Of a stretch of 64,000 nucleotides of DNA, positions 11,001 to 21,607 are shown in pieces. Under the pieces are notes generated by a model. It saw nothing but the letters and a program-made list of their open reading frames with translations, made no database searches and was not told the origin of the DNA. The position numbers and the translations under genes were made by a program. Every line of letters starts with the position of its first letter. Within the stretch, counting starts at the first letter, position 1. The stretch comes from Xanthomonas campestris pv. badrii (GTDB taxonomy: Bacteria; Pseudomonadota; Gammaproteobacteria; Xanthomonadales; Xanthomonadaceae), in assembly GCF_012848175.1 (NCBI RefSeq), contig NZ_CP051651.1, forward strand, positions 930,001-994,000, in the 5' to 3' direction.

Positions 11001-11993
11001 ATGCAGTGGAGTTGGCAACGCGCGTGGATGATGCCGGTGATGTGGTGCGTCTGCGCCGCCGCATGGGCGCAGACGCCCGCAGCGGCAGTGCAAGGCGTCG
11101 CTGCGCCTGCGCCGGCCGACAAGGTGATGGTGTCCACCGATATCGGCGACGACATCGACGATGCCTTCGCGTTGGGCCTGTTGCTGCGCAGCCCGCAGCT
11201 GGAGGTGCTGGGCATTGCCTCGGCCTGGGGTGACACCCGCTTGCGTGCGCAGTTGCTGCAGCGCCTGTTGCAGCAGGCCGGGCGCGAGGAGATTCCGTTG
11301 GCGGTGGGAGTGCCCACCACCAGCACGATCGCCTTCAGCCAGGCGCGTTGGGCCGCCAAGGGCCAGCTGCCGGCCGGGTTGCCGGACGCGGCGGCGATGA
11401 TCCTGCAGCAGGCGCGCCAGCATCCGGGCGAGGTGACCCTGCTGGTGCTGGGCCCGATGACCGATGCCGCGCTGGCGCAGCAACGTGATCCCGCTGGCTT
11501 TGCCAAGCTCAGGCGCATCGTGGCGATGGGTGGGTCGGTGCGGGTGGGCTACGGCAAGTCCGCGTATCGCCCGGCCAGTGCGCCGGCTGCCGAGTACAAC
11601 ATCGTGTCCGATGTGGCTGCTGCGCAGCGCGTGTTCGCGGCCGGCGTGCCGATCGTCCTGTTGCCGCTGGATGCCACCCAGATCACGCTGGAAGAGCCCG
11701 AACGTATCGCGCTGTTTGCGCACGGCGACGGCCTGACCGACGCGCTCACCCAGCTCTACTACCAGTGGCGCAACACCGACCAGCCCTGGGCCAGCGCAAC
11801 GCCGACGGTGTTCGATGCCGTGCCGGTGGCCTGGCTGCTGCGCCCCGCACTGTGCCCGACCACGCCGCTGCATCTGGATGTCGATGCGCACGGCTACACC
11901 CGCGAAGGGCCAGGTACGCCAAACGTGCAGGCCTGCCTGCGTGCAGACAAGCCGGCGTTGATCGACATGTACATGCGCCAACTGCTGCGCTGA
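11001..11993 (+). CDS. Exported nucleoside hydrolase (inosine-uridine type)
   Basis: 330 residues with an N-terminal signal peptide ending near AAAWAQ, so likely periplasmic. The catalytic/calcium motif DIGDDIDDAFAL lies around residues 46-57. Further family segments are LLVLGPMTDAAL and the RIVAMGGSVRVG region. These enzymes hydrolyse ribonucleosides to base plus ribose. It follows a TonB receptor, suggesting salvage of nucleosides taken up from plant or debris. The start at 11001 (MQWSWQRAW) gives a compact signal peptide. Confidence 0.88.
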   Translation: MQWSWQRAWMMPVMWCVCAAAWAQTPAAAVQGVAAPAPADKVMVSTDIGDDIDDAFALGLLLRSPQLEVLGIASAWGDTRLRAQLLQRLLQQAGREEIPLAVGVPTTSTIAFSQARWAAKGQLPAGLPDAAAMILQQARQHPGEVTLLVLGPMTDAALAQQRDPAGFAKLRRIVAMGGSVRVGYGKSAYRPASAPAAEYNIVSDVAAAQRVFAAGVPIVLLPLDATQITLEEPERIALFAHGDGLTDALTQLYYQWRNTDQPWASATPTVFDAVPVAWLLRPALCPTTPLHLDVDAHGYTREGPGTPNVQACLRADKPALIDMYMRQLLR

Positions 11994-12035
11994 GACCCTT
12001 GCCGGGACATTGGTCAGGCGTGGCGGCGTGCACCG

Positions 12036-12408
12036 CCCCTCATCCGCCCTTCGGGCACCTTCTCCCGTCGGCGGAAGAAGGAGATCCTTGTGTTTCATGG
12101 TGTGGCTGGTGCGGCTGGTGTGAGCGTTCGTCATGGCATGAACCGCCCCTCATCCGCCCTTCGGGCACCTTCTCCCGTCAACGGGAGAAGGGAGAGTCAA
12201 GAGCTTTTTGGAGCTGCTGGTAAGGCTCAAGTGTCGAAACAGCTTCCGCGGGTGCGAGGCAGGCGAACCGACGCACAGGAACACACGTCGCTTACCCGAA
12301 AGCATCGACTCGACGCGCGGTGCCAAGCATTGCGCCGAACCTCCATCCATCCCTGGCACACCTTCTCCCGCGTGCGGGAGAAGGTGCCCGAAGGGCGGAT
12401 GAGGGGCC
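12036..12408. repeat. Three copies of the palindromic intergenic repeat in a gene-free stretch
   Basis: Copies at 12036-12085 and 12145-12195 run cccctcatccgcccttcgggcaccttctcccg; 12359-12408 is inverted (cttctcccgcgtgcgggagaag, then gtgcccgaagggcggatgagg). They fill most of the 537 bp between the nucleoside hydrolase and the alpha-2-macroglobulin gene. No credible gene was seen there. Confidence 0.8.
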
Positions 12409-12530
12409 GTTGAGAACTGCCCGAGGTCGCATGGCGCACAGCACCACAGGCGCGATCCCTGCACTACCGCGCAGCGCATGCCGGTGAGGCGCCTCGCTAT
12501 ACTGGCGGCCTCCGTCATGGGATAGCGCGA

Positions 12531-15500
12531 ATGGACAGCCGGGAATCAGGGATGAGGGCGTCGGGCATGCGGCACGTGTTGCTGTGGGTGGTCTTGCTCA
12601 CGGTGGCGCTGGGCAACGTGGCCTGCAAGCGCAACGAAAGCGGGCAGCTGCCTACCGCCAGCGGCGAGGCGATCAAGGGCGACACGCAGGCCATCACCGG
12701 CTTTGCGCTGGCGCGCGCCTATCCCGACCAGACCAGCGATGGCGTATCGCTGGCACTGGAATTCTCCCGGCCGCTGGTCGGCACGCAGGATTTCGATGCG
12801 CTGGTGCGTTTTGAGGAAAAGGTCGGCACCGGCGACAGCAGCTGGTCGCTGTCCGACGACGGCAAGACCCTGCGCTATCCGTATGTCGAGGCCGCCACGG
12901 ACTACACGGTGCTGATCGACGCCAGCCTGTTGGCGGCCGACGGTAGCCGGCTGGGCAAGCCGCTCAAGCAGAAGGTCTATACCGGCGAGCTGCAACCGGT
13001 GGCCGGGTTCGCCTCGCAGGGCAGCGTGCTGCCCGCGCGCGAAAGCCGTGGCCTGCCGGTGGTGTCGGTCAACGTGCCGGAAGTGGACGTGGAATTCCTG
13101 CGCGTGCGCGAGAAGTCGCTGCCAGCGTTCTTCCAGCATTTCCAGCGCGGCGGGCGCCGCGGCAGCTGGGAGCTGGAGAGCGAATACAGCGGCAAGCAGC
13201 CGTTGTCCAAGCTGGCCGACCCGGTCTACGTCAATCGTTTCATCCTGGGCGGCAAGCAGAACGAGCGCGTGCTGACCTACCTGCCCACGCAGGACATCAA
13301 GGAACTGCAGGAGCCTGGCCTGTACTTTGCGGTGATGAAGCGCGCCGGCAGCTTCGGCAACGAATTCGATACCGCGTTCTTCACCGTCAGCGACATCGGC
13401 CTGCATACGCGCGCCTACAAGGACAAGCTGTTCGTACACACCGCCTCGCTGCAGAGCGGTGAGGCGATCAAGAACGTGGAAGTCCGCATCCTGGATGCCA
13501 AGGGCGAGCTGTTCCTCAAGGGCGCCACCGACGGCAACGGCAATGCGCTGCTCAACTACACGCTGGATGCCGGCCATGTGCTGGTGGCGCGCAGCAGGAC
13601 CGATCTGTCGATGCTGCCGTTCAACCAGCCGGCGCTGGATCTGAGCGAGTTTGCGGTGGCCGGGCGGCAGAGTGCGTGGTTCGACGTATTCGCCTGGGCC
13701 GGCCGCGACCTGTATCGCCCCGGCGAGACCATGCGCGTGTCGGCGATCCTGCGCGATAACGACGGCAAGCCCACCAAGCCGCAGCCGGTGTTCCTGCGCC
13801 TCAAGCAACCGGACGGCAAGACGTTCCGCGAAACCAGGCTGCAACCCGGCGAACAAGGCTATTTCGAGTTCACCCAGCAGATTCCCGCCGATGCGCCGAC
13901 CGGCCGCTGGCAGGTGGAGTTCCGCACCGACCCGGCCAGCAAGGACGCCGTGCAGGGCATGACGGTGCGCGTGGAAGAGTTCCTGCCCGAGCGCATGAAG
14001 CTGGACCTGGACAGCACGCAGAAGACCCTGAGCGCCGGCCAGCCGTTCAAGCTGGTGGCCAATGCCGCGTATCTGTACGGCGCGCCGGCCGATGGCAACC
14101 GTTTCACCGCCAAGCTGGCGGTCAGCGTGGAGCAGCACCCGCTGGAATCGCTGCCGGGCTGGTTCTTCGGCGACCCCACGCTGGAGCTGCCGCGCGAAGC
14201 CAGGGACGTGATCGACACCGAGTTCGGCGGTGACGGCATCCTGCGCGAAGACATCGCGCTGCCGGCCGAGGCCAAGCCGGTCAGCACGATTGCGGCGGTG
14301 GTCTCCGGCAGCGTGTACGAAACCGGCGGGCGTACCGTCACCCGTACGCTCAAGCGCGTGCTGTGGCCGGCCAAGGCGCTGGTTGGCGTGCGCCCGTTGT
14401 TCGACGATACCGATGGCGCCGATGCCAACGCCAACGCGCGCTTCGAGATCACCCGTGTGGATGCCGATGGCAAGCCGCAGCCGGCCAAGGGCCTGAAGGC
14501 CACGCTGGTGCGCGAGCTGCGCGACTACCACTGGAACTACACCGACGACCATTGGGACTACGACTTCACCCGCCGCTTCGAGAACAAGGACACGCGCACC
14601 ATCGACGTGGCCGGCAGCAATGCCAAGCTCGATTTCCCGGTGGAATGGGGCGAGTACCGCCTGGATGTGTTCGACCCGGCCACCGGGCTGACCACGCGCT
14701 ACCCGTTCCGCGCCGGCTGGAGCTGGAACGACGAAAATCGCGGCCTGGACGCGCGCCCAGACAAGGTCAAGCTGGCCCTGGACAAGACCGGCTACCGTGC
14801 CGGCGACACGCTCAAGGTGACGCTGACCCCGCCGCATGCCGGCAAGGGCGTGCTGCTGGTGGAAAGCGACAAGCTGCTGTACGTGCAGGACATCGACGTC
14901 AAGCCGGGCAGCACGTTCGAGATTCCGGTGACGGAAAGCTGGGAACGCCACGATGTCTACGTCACCGCGCTGGTGTTCCGTGGCGGCACCGCCCCCAGCA
15001 AGATCACGCCCGCACGCGCCGTGGGCGTGGCGTTCGTGCCGATGGAGCGCAAGACCCGCCGCGTGGCAGTGGGCCTGTCTGCGCCCAAGCAGATGCGCCC
15101 GGAGCAGCCACTGCCGGTGACGGTGAGTGTGCCCGAGCTGGCAGGCAAGGCTGCACATGTGACCATCTCTGCGGTGGACGTGGGCATTCTCAACATCACC
15201 CGCTTCCCGGTGCCCGATGCCAACGCGCAGTTCTTCGCGCAGCGGCGCCTTGGTACCGATGCCTACGATATCTACGGGCGGGTGATCGAAAGCTTTGAAG
15301 GCGCCAGCGGCAAGCTCAAGTTCGGTGGCGACATGGCACTGGAAGCGCTGCCGCAGGCCAAGCGCCCCACTGCGCGCGTGCAGACCGTGGACCTGTTCTC
15401 CGGTTCGGTGAAACTCGACGCCCGTGGCAATGCGCGCGTGCAACTGCCGGTGCCGGATTTCAACGGCACGTTGCGGGTGTCGGCGCTGGTGTATTCGGAC

Positions 15501-17453
15501 ACGCGCTACGGCAACCGCGACATGGAAACCATCGTGCGTGCGCCGATCCTGGCCGAGGCCAGCATGCCGCGCGTGATGGCGCCGGGCGACCGCAGCACGG
15601 TGACGCTGGACGTGCAGAACTTCACCGGCAAGCCGGGCGAGTTCACTGTGCGCGTGGACGGCATCGGCCCGCTGGCGATTGCCGAGGCGGCGCGCAGCAT
15701 CAAGTTGAACGTGGATGCCAAGCAGACGCTGAGCTTCCCGCTCACCGCCACCGAAGGCTATCGCGTGGCCAAGGTGCGCGTGCGCGTGGACGGCAACGGC
15801 TTCAAGGCCGACCGTAGCTACGAGTTGCCGGTGCGTGCCGGTTGGCCGCAGGTGCTGCGTGCGCAGACGCGCGTGCTCGACCCGTTGGCGCCGATCACCC
15901 TGGACAGCAGCTTTGCCGATGGCCTGATGACCGGCTCGGTCACTGCGCGCATGGTGGTCAGCCCACTGCCGCCGATTCCGTTCGCCAGCGCGCTGCAGGG
16001 CGCGCTGGAGTATCCGTATGGGTGCGCCGAGCAGACCACCAGCAAGGGCTATGCGGCGCTGTTGCTCGACGACGCCACCGCCAAGGCACTGGGCACCCAG
16101 GGGCTGGATGCGGCCAAGCGCCGCGAACGCATGGAAGGCGCGTTCGGGCGGCTGGCGTCGATGCAGATCGCCAGCGGGCATTTTTCGATGTGGGGCGACG
16201 ACGGCTATGTCAATCCGGCGCTGACGCCGTACATCGCCGAGTTCCTGCTCGACGCCAAGGATGCCGGTTTCACGGTGCCCGACAACGTGTTGCAGAAGGC
16301 GCTCAATCGCCTGAGCGAAGACCTGCTCTCCGGTGGCAATGAGTTCTATGGGCAGGACCGCCGCGACAATCTGAAGTTCGCCAACCAGGCCTGGTCCGGT
16401 TATGTGCTCGCACGTGTCAATCGTGCCCCGCTGGGCACGCTGCGCGCGTTGTACGACAACCAGCGCGACAAGGCGCTCACCGGCTTGTCACTGGTGCACC
16501 TGGGGGCGGCGCTGTCGCTGCAGGGCGACACCAAGCGCGGCGAAGCGGCAATCAAGGCTGGCTTCGCCAAGGACAGCTCCGAGCGGCCGCCGTATTTCGG
16601 CGACTACGGCAGTGCAATCCGCGACGATGCCTTGATGATGGCCCTGCTGCACGAACGTGGCCTGTCCAAGCCCGAGTACGACACCCGCGCAGTGGCGCTG
16701 GGTCGCGCGCTGGATGCACGCCGCGCCGGTGGTCCACTGTGGCTGAGCACGCAGGAACAGGTCGCCCTGGCGCGCCTGGGCAAGGCCTCGATGGTGGGGC
16801 AGGGCAAGCAGGTGTCCGGCATGCTGACCGTCGGCGGCGACGCCCAGCAGATCGCTCCGGCACGTGTGTTCGGGCGTAGCTTCGACAGCGCTGCGCTCGC
16901 ACGGGGTGTGCAGTTCGCACCGCAGGGCGAGGCGCCGATGTACGCCAGCCTGGAAGTGGCCGGCATCCCGCGTAGTGCACCGGAGGCAGATACGCGCCAC
17001 CTCAGCGTGGAGCGCAGCTGGTACACCACCGATGGCAAGCCGTGGACGCCGCGCGCGCTGAAGGAGGGCGAGGCGCTGATCGTGCGCGTCACCATCACCG
17101 CCAACGCATCGATGCCCGATGCATTGCTCACCGATCTGTTGCCGGCCGGCCTGGAAATCGAGAATTTCAATCTCGGCGATGCCAAGCAGTGGGCCGACGT
17201 GGTGGTGGACGGTATCGGCATCAGCGAACGCTCCAGCGCCGCCGACATCAAGCACGAAGAGTTCCGCGACGACCGCTATGTGGCTGCGCTGGCACTCTCC
17301 AGGGGCAGCAAGGCCCAGGTGTACTACCTGGTGCGTGCAGTCACGCCGGGCACCTACACCGTGCCGCCGTCGCTGGTGGAAGACATGTACCGGCCGGAGC
17401 TGCGCGGGGTGGGGCACACTGCGCCCGCGACGATCACGGTGGTGCAGCCGTAA
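12531..17453 (+). CDS. Bacterial alpha-2-macroglobulin (YfhM-like), thioester type
   Basis: 1640-residue envelope protein, close to E. coli YfhM (about 1650). Family members trap attacking proteases by a reactive thioester and work with penicillin-binding protein 1C in the periplasm. The N-terminus is a signal segment with a candidate lipidation cysteine (...VALGNVAC), so probably a lipoprotein. Repeated macroglobulin-like domains fill the first half (e.g. DLYRPGETMRVSAILRD). The thioester motif CAEQ lies in YPYGCAEQTTSKG at about residue 1165, followed by the alpha-helical thioester domain and a C-terminal receptor-like domain. Starts at codons 8 and 13 are also possible. pbpC is 5.5 kb downstream instead of adjacent. 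Confidence 0.93.
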   Translation: MDSRESGMRASGMRHVLLWVVLLTVALGNVACKRNESGQLPTASGEAIKGDTQAITGFALARAYPDQTSDGVSLALEFSRPLVGTQDFDALVRFEEKVGTGDSSWSLSDDGKTLRYPYVEAATDYTVLIDASLLAADGSRLGKPLKQKVYTGELQPVAGFASQGSVLPARESRGLPVVSVNVPEVDVEFLRVREKSLPAFFQHFQRGGRRGSWELESEYSGKQPLSKLADPVYVNRFILGGKQNERVLTYLPTQDIKELQEPGLYFAVMKRAGSFGNEFDTAFFTVSDIGLHTRAYKDKLFVHTASLQSGEAIKNVEVRILDAKGELFLKGATDGNGNALLNYTLDAGHVLVARSRTDLSMLPFNQPALDLSEFAVAGRQSAWFDVFAWAGRDLYRPGETMRVSAILRDNDGKPTKPQPVFLRLKQPDGKTFRETRLQPGEQGYFEFTQQIPADAPTGRWQVEFRTDPASKDAVQGMTVRVEEFLPERMKLDLDSTQKTLSAGQPFKLVANAAYLYGAPADGNRFTAKLAVSVEQHPLESLPGWFFGDPTLELPREARDVIDTEFGGDGILREDIALPAEAKPVSTIAAVVSGSVYETGGRTVTRTLKRVLWPAKALVGVRPLFDDTDGADANANARFEITRVDADGKPQPAKGLKATLVRELRDYHWNYTDDHWDYDFTRRFENKDTRTIDVAGSNAKLDFPVEWGEYRLDVFDPATGLTTRYPFRAGWSWNDENRGLDARPDKVKLALDKTGYRAGDTLKVTLTPPHAGKGVLLVESDKLLYVQDIDVKPGSTFEIPVTESWERHDVYVTALVFRGGTAPSKITPARAVGVAFVPMERKTRRVAVGLSAPKQMRPEQPLPVTVSVPELAGKAAHVTISAVDVGILNITRFPVPDANAQFFAQRRLGTDAYDIYGRVIESFEGASGKLKFGGDMALEALPQAKRPTARVQTVDLFSGSVKLDARGNARVQLPVPDFNGTLRVSALVYSDTRYGNRDMETIVRAPILAEASMPRVMAPGDRSTVTLDVQNFTGKPGEFTVRVDGIGPLAIAEAARSIKLNVDAKQTLSFPLTATEGYRVAKVRVRVDGNGFKADRSYELPVRAGWPQVLRAQTRVLDPLAPITLDSSFADGLMTGSVTARMVVSPLPPIPFASALQGALEYPYGCAEQTTSKGYAALLLDDATAKALGTQGLDAAKRRERMEGAFGRLASMQIASGHFSMWGDDGYVNPALTPYIAEFLLDAKDAGFTVPDNVLQKALNRLSEDLLSGGNEFYGQDRRDNLKFANQAWSGYVLARVNRAPLGTLRALYDNQRDKALTGLSLVHLGAALSLQGDTKRGEAAIKAGFAKDSSERPPYFGDYGSAIRDDALMMALLHERGLSKPEYDTRAVALGRALDARRAGGPLWLSTQEQVALARLGKASMVGQGKQVSGMLTVGGDAQQIAPARVFGRSFDSAALARGVQFAPQGEAPMYASLEVAGIPRSAPEADTRHLSVERSWYTTDGKPWTPRALKEGEALIVRVTITANASMPDALLTDLLPAGLEIENFNLGDAKQWADVVVDGIGISERSSAADIKHEEFRDDRYVAALALSRGSKAQVYYLVRAVTPGTYTVPPSLVEDMYRPELRGVGHTAPATITVVQP

Positions 17454-17468
17454 GGCGATGCGTTGGTC

Positions 17469-18310
17469 TTTCTCCCGTCGGGACATTGTCCTCCTTCATG
17501 GAGGAGAAGGTGCCCCGCAAGGTGGATAAGGGTAGCTGCGAAGCCTGGTGTCATCGGTTTCCAAGTGGCTTCGCCCCGTACCCTCACCCCAACCCCTCTC
17601 CCGCCGGGAGAGGGGCTGTGATCGCCCTGCGGCAGGAGTGAATAACGGTAAGGTCGCCCACGTAGTGGTGCCGTAAGCGATTCCTTCTCCCGTCGGGAGA
17701 AGGTGCCCCGCAGGGGCGGATGAGGGTGCGTGCGAAGCCTGGTGTCATCGATTACGCAAGTAGCTTCGCTTCGCACCCTCACCCCAACCCCTCTCCCGCC
17801 GGGAGGGGGCTTTAGATCGCTGCGTCAGGAGTGAAAAGAGGCGCGGTCGTCCACGTAGCGGAGTCGTTAAACGATTCCTTCTCCTCTCGGGACATTGTCC
17901 TCCTTCATGGAGGAGAAGGTGCCCCGCAGGGGCGGATGAGGGTAGGCGCGAAGCCTGGTGTCATCGATGGCCAAGTGGCTTCGCCCCGTACCCTCACCCC
18001 AACCCCTCTCCCGCCGGGAGGGGGCTTTAGATCGCTGCGTCAGGAGTGAAAAGAGGCGCGGTCGTCCACGTAGCGGAGTCGTTAAACGATTCCTTCTCCT
18101 CTCGGGACATTGTCCTCCTTTATGGGGGAGAAGGTGCCCCGCAAGGTCGGATAAGGGTACGTACGAAGCCTGGTGGTATCGATTGCCAAGTGGCTTCGCC
18201 CCGTGCCCTCACCCTAATCCCCGCTCCGCGCCCCGGCCCGCGCTTGCGGCGCAGGCGCTCCAAGGCACGCGCCGGTGGCGCGCAAGCTGTGCCTTCTCGC
18301 CCCGCCGGGA
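17469..18310. repeat. Four near-tandem repeat units (about 190-216 bp)
   Basis: Units start near 17469, 17685, 17879 and 18094. Each reads ttctccc/tctcggg, gaaggtgccccgca, gcgaagcctggtgtcatcga, caagtggcttcgcc, ccctcaccccaacccctctc, then a spacer with ccacgtag. Units 1, 3 and 4 carry a 22-base extra segment (acattgtcctcc...) absent from unit 2; unit 4 is diverged at its end. This explains most of the 1034-bp gap between the macroglobulin and the second TonB receptor. Short open frames here are repeat-derived. Confidence 0.8.
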
Positions 18311-18487
18311 GAGGGGCTTTGAAGCGCCGCACTGAAGGTCGTTGCGACTCCGACGACGTATCTGGCGACACCGCTGCGCATTGTCTTGGCATTGCGATGC
18401 AGGCGACATGCAAGGGTCATTTCTACTGGCTACGGTGGCGTGCTTTCTCACAGGCGTGGCGCCCTTGCTGCGCGATCCCGGGATTCC

Positions 18488-21454
18488 ATGCAGCGTTTCG
18501 CTTCGTATCGTTTTCAGCTGTCCATTCTCGCCGTCGCCATCACGGCATGTTCACCAGCGTTGCAGGCGCAGAGCAACGCGATCTCTGCCAGCGCAGAGCG
18601 CACCGTTTCATCGTCGCCTGCATCATCTGTAAGCCCTGCAGACGCTAACGCGGCACCGGACGACGCGGCAGGCGCACAATCCACCGTGTCCCCGGGTGAC
18701 GTATCCAGCGCCGATGCACCAGCCGCCGCAACCAGAACCGGCGTGCAGACACTGGACGCCATGCAGGTCACCGGCGTACGGCGCGCCAACGCAGCAGCGG
18801 TGGAAAGCAAGCGTGCGGCGACCAACATCACCGATGTGATCAGTGCCACCGACGTGCGCGCACTGCCGGACAGCACGATTGTGGAGGCGCTGCGTCGCGT
18901 TCCGGGGCTGTCGGTCCTGCCGGCTACCGACAACGAGCATCCGCGCGACGAAGCCGCCACGCCGGTGCTGCGCGGCCTGGGGCCGTCTTACAACAATGTC
19001 ACCATCGACGGGCTCACCATCGCATCACCCGGCACGCCGAACGGCACGCTCGGGTCCATCACCCGCGGCGTGCGGCTGGATCTGCTGCCGGCATCGATGG
19101 TCAGCGAGTTGCAGGTGGTCAAGACGTTTACGCCGGATCTGGATCCCAATGCCACCGGCGGTGCGATCAACCTCAAGACGCGCAGCGCATTCGAAAATGG
19201 TGGCAAGCCGTTCTTCAGCGCCGAAGCGGCGCTCGGCCACGCCAACGATGTGGGCAAGCCGCGCGACCAGGACGAGCTTGGCTACCGGTTGAATGCCACC
19301 GGCAGCCGCACCTTCGGCAGCGAGCAGCAGTACGGGCTCACGCTGTCGGCGAACTACCAGACGCTCAGCAGCTACACCGAAACCCACATGACCACCGATA
19401 CGGTGCATTACGGGTTCTACGACAACAACGGCGTGCTGCAGACCGGTGCCAATCTGGGCAATGGCTGGGCGGTGCCGCAGCAGGACAAATACTGGTACGT
19501 GCAGAACCAGCGCGACCGCTATGGCGTCACCGGCAAGTTCGAGATGCGGCCCAGCGCGGCGCTCGAAGCCTATGCCATGGCCGGCTACTACTATTTCAAG
19601 GACGACATGGAGCGCAACGAGGTCATCATCGACCCGCGTAACCGCAACCAGGTGTTCAACCAGGCCGCCACCTCCGGCAGTTATCCCGGCGGCGATATCG
19701 AGGTGGGATATTCCAACCAGATCGTTACCACGCGCACCAAGGTGGCGCAGTTGGGAACGCTCTGGCGGCCGACCGACCGGCAGCAGCTTTCCGTGCGTGG
19801 CGCGTGGTCGGATGCCACCTACGACGAGCCGATCCGCATGATCAAGTACGCCACCGGCATCAGCCGCGCCGCACCGGTGCCGGTGGGCCAGACCGGCAGT
19901 GGCGTGACCCTCAATGCCACGCCCAATTACGCATTCAACTACGACACCTCCGGGTTCGATCACCGGTTCGGCGTGTCGCCGCAGGCCTACAATAACCTGG
20001 ACAACTACAGCCTGTCGTACTGGCGGCCGGACTACAAACGCACCGCCGGCGATCGCATCCTCACCGGTCGGCTAGACTACGGCTTCAATCAGGGCGAAAG
20101 CGATCAGGGCATCGGCGTTGCGGCAGGGGTGTCCTACACCACCGACAAGCCGTCCTACGACATCTATCGCGTGGAATATCAGCCCAATACCAGCGCGCCG
20201 GCCTTCGGCCTGGCCGACGTGGCAGGTACCGGCAGGGCACCGATGCGTTACGCCGGATTGAACCTGATCACCATCGATCCGGACAAGGCCAACCGCGTGC
20301 TGGCGGCATCGCCGTTGAGCGCATTCAACAGCACCGACCAGCAGGCCTTCAGCAACCAGGACAACTTCACCCATACCGAAAAGATCTTCGGTAGCTACGG
20401 GCTGGTGAGTTATCGCAGCGACCGGCTCAATGTGCAGGCCGGCGTGCACCTGGACAGCACCAGGCTCGATACCGTCGGTCGCCAGCGGCAGCTGGACACC
20501 GCCACCAACCGCTATGTGTATGTCGACAATCCCACCCGCGCGGATTACCACTATCTGCTGCCGTCGGCCATCATGACCTACCACCTGACCGACACCCTGG
20601 ACCTGCGCGCCGGTGCCAGCCGCACGCTGGGCCGGCCGCCATACGACGCATATGCTGCACGGACCTCGATCGGCTTCGTCAACACCGCCGACGCCGGCAA
20701 CCCCAACGCACAAGGCGTCACCGTCACCATCGGCAACCCGGAGATCAAGCCGCGCGTGTCCAACAACCTGGATCTGTCGCTGGAATGGCGCCTGCCTGGT
20801 GATTTCGATGCGTTCGCCTCTGCGGCGGTGTTCGACAAGCGCATCCAGGACGAGATCTTTACGCTCTCGCGCACCGACAGCTTCACCTTCGACGGCACCA
20901 CCTACGCCAACGCGCTGATCAGTACGCCGGCCAATGCCGCCAAGGCACGCATCCGCGGTGTGGAATTCAACGGCATCGTCAACACGTTGGCACCGCTTGC
21001 GCCGTGGCTGCGCGGTGTGGGCGTCAGCGCCAATGTTGCCGTGCTCGATGGCAGCCTCGACGTGCCGTACAGCATGGGCAGCGGCAGCAATGTCACCCAG
21101 CGCGAGCGCAAGCTCGACAACCTGGTCGGCCAACCGGACTACACCGCCAACGCCACGGTGTTCTACAACACCGGCGGCCTGGAACTGCGCGCGGCCTACA
21201 ACCGGCAGGGCAAGGCCTTGCGTTCGATTGTCAGCAATATCGATTGGCAGGATCTGTACTGGTCGCCACGCTCGCAGCTGGATTTCACCGCGACCTATGC
21301 CATCAGCAAGCAGCTCAGCCTGATCGGTCAGGTCAGCAACCTCACCCATAGCCGCATCACCAGCGTCACCGGCCCGGGGCAGAACCTGCTCAAGGACAGC
21401 TATTCGGTGCCTACGACCTATTGGGTTGGTTTGCGGTTCACCCCCGCGTTTTGA
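18488..21454 (+). CDS. TonB-dependent outer-membrane receptor
   Basis: 988-residue precursor, with a signal peptide from ATG 18488 (MQRFASYRFQLSILAVAITAC...ALQAQ). A long Ala/Ser/Thr-rich linker is followed by the TonB-box-like region TLDAMQVTGVRR. The plug has ALRRVPGLSV, PVLRGLGPSYNNVTIDG and DLDPNATGGAINLKTR. The large barrel ends LRFTPAF with terminal Phe. The frame is open from 18386, but the extension would lie in repeat-derived DNA. The next gene is a secreted glycerophosphodiesterase, so phosphodiesters or polyol phosphates are plausible substrates (inference). Confidence 0.92.
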   Translation: MQRFASYRFQLSILAVAITACSPALQAQSNAISASAERTVSSSPASSVSPADANAAPDDAAGAQSTVSPGDVSSADAPAAATRTGVQTLDAMQVTGVRRANAAAVESKRAATNITDVISATDVRALPDSTIVEALRRVPGLSVLPATDNEHPRDEAATPVLRGLGPSYNNVTIDGLTIASPGTPNGTLGSITRGVRLDLLPASMVSELQVVKTFTPDLDPNATGGAINLKTRSAFENGGKPFFSAEAALGHANDVGKPRDQDELGYRLNATGSRTFGSEQQYGLTLSANYQTLSSYTETHMTTDTVHYGFYDNNGVLQTGANLGNGWAVPQQDKYWYVQNQRDRYGVTGKFEMRPSAALEAYAMAGYYYFKDDMERNEVIIDPRNRNQVFNQAATSGSYPGGDIEVGYSNQIVTTRTKVAQLGTLWRPTDRQQLSVRGAWSDATYDEPIRMIKYATGISRAAPVPVGQTGSGVTLNATPNYAFNYDTSGFDHRFGVSPQAYNNLDNYSLSYWRPDYKRTAGDRILTGRLDYGFNQGESDQGIGVAAGVSYTTDKPSYDIYRVEYQPNTSAPAFGLADVAGTGRAPMRYAGLNLITIDPDKANRVLAASPLSAFNSTDQQAFSNQDNFTHTEKIFGSYGLVSYRSDRLNVQAGVHLDSTRLDTVGRQRQLDTATNRYVYVDNPTRADYHYLLPSAIMTYHLTDTLDLRAGASRTLGRPPYDAYAARTSIGFVNTADAGNPNAQGVTVTIGNPEIKPRVSNNLDLSLEWRLPGDFDAFASAAVFDKRIQDEIFTLSRTDSFTFDGTTYANALISTPANAAKARIRGVEFNGIVNTLAPLAPWLRGVGVSANVAVLDGSLDVPYSMGSGSNVTQRERKLDNLVGQPDYTANATVFYNTGGLELRAAYNRQGKALRSIVSNIDWQDLYWSPRSQLDFTATYAISKQLSLIGQVSNLTHSRITSVTGPGQNLLKDSYSVPTTYWVGLRFTPAF

Positions 21455-21607
21455 TCCGTGGGCAACAGGCCATTGGTCGCTGTGGCGTGCAGGCCTCAGG
21501 CGCGTGGTGTCAGCCTGTACCGTTGGCGCACGCGCTGACCGTTCGCACTGTGCGTGTTGCGCTGGCGGACCTGCAGTGAGTTCTTCCCTTCACCTGGAGT
21601 CATTTCG

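Noticed and set aside
8710..11064. 784-codon minus-strand frame opposite the TonB receptor
   Set aside because: Antisense shadow of a strongly supported gene; no domain.
12546..16181. 1211-codon open frame on the minus strand
   Set aside because: Opposite the alpha-2-macroglobulin gene, with His/Arg/Gln-rich composition and no motif.
17469..18310. CRISPR array
   Set aside because: The repeats are about 200 bp, few and diverged, with no short regular repeat-spacer pattern and no cas genes in the window.
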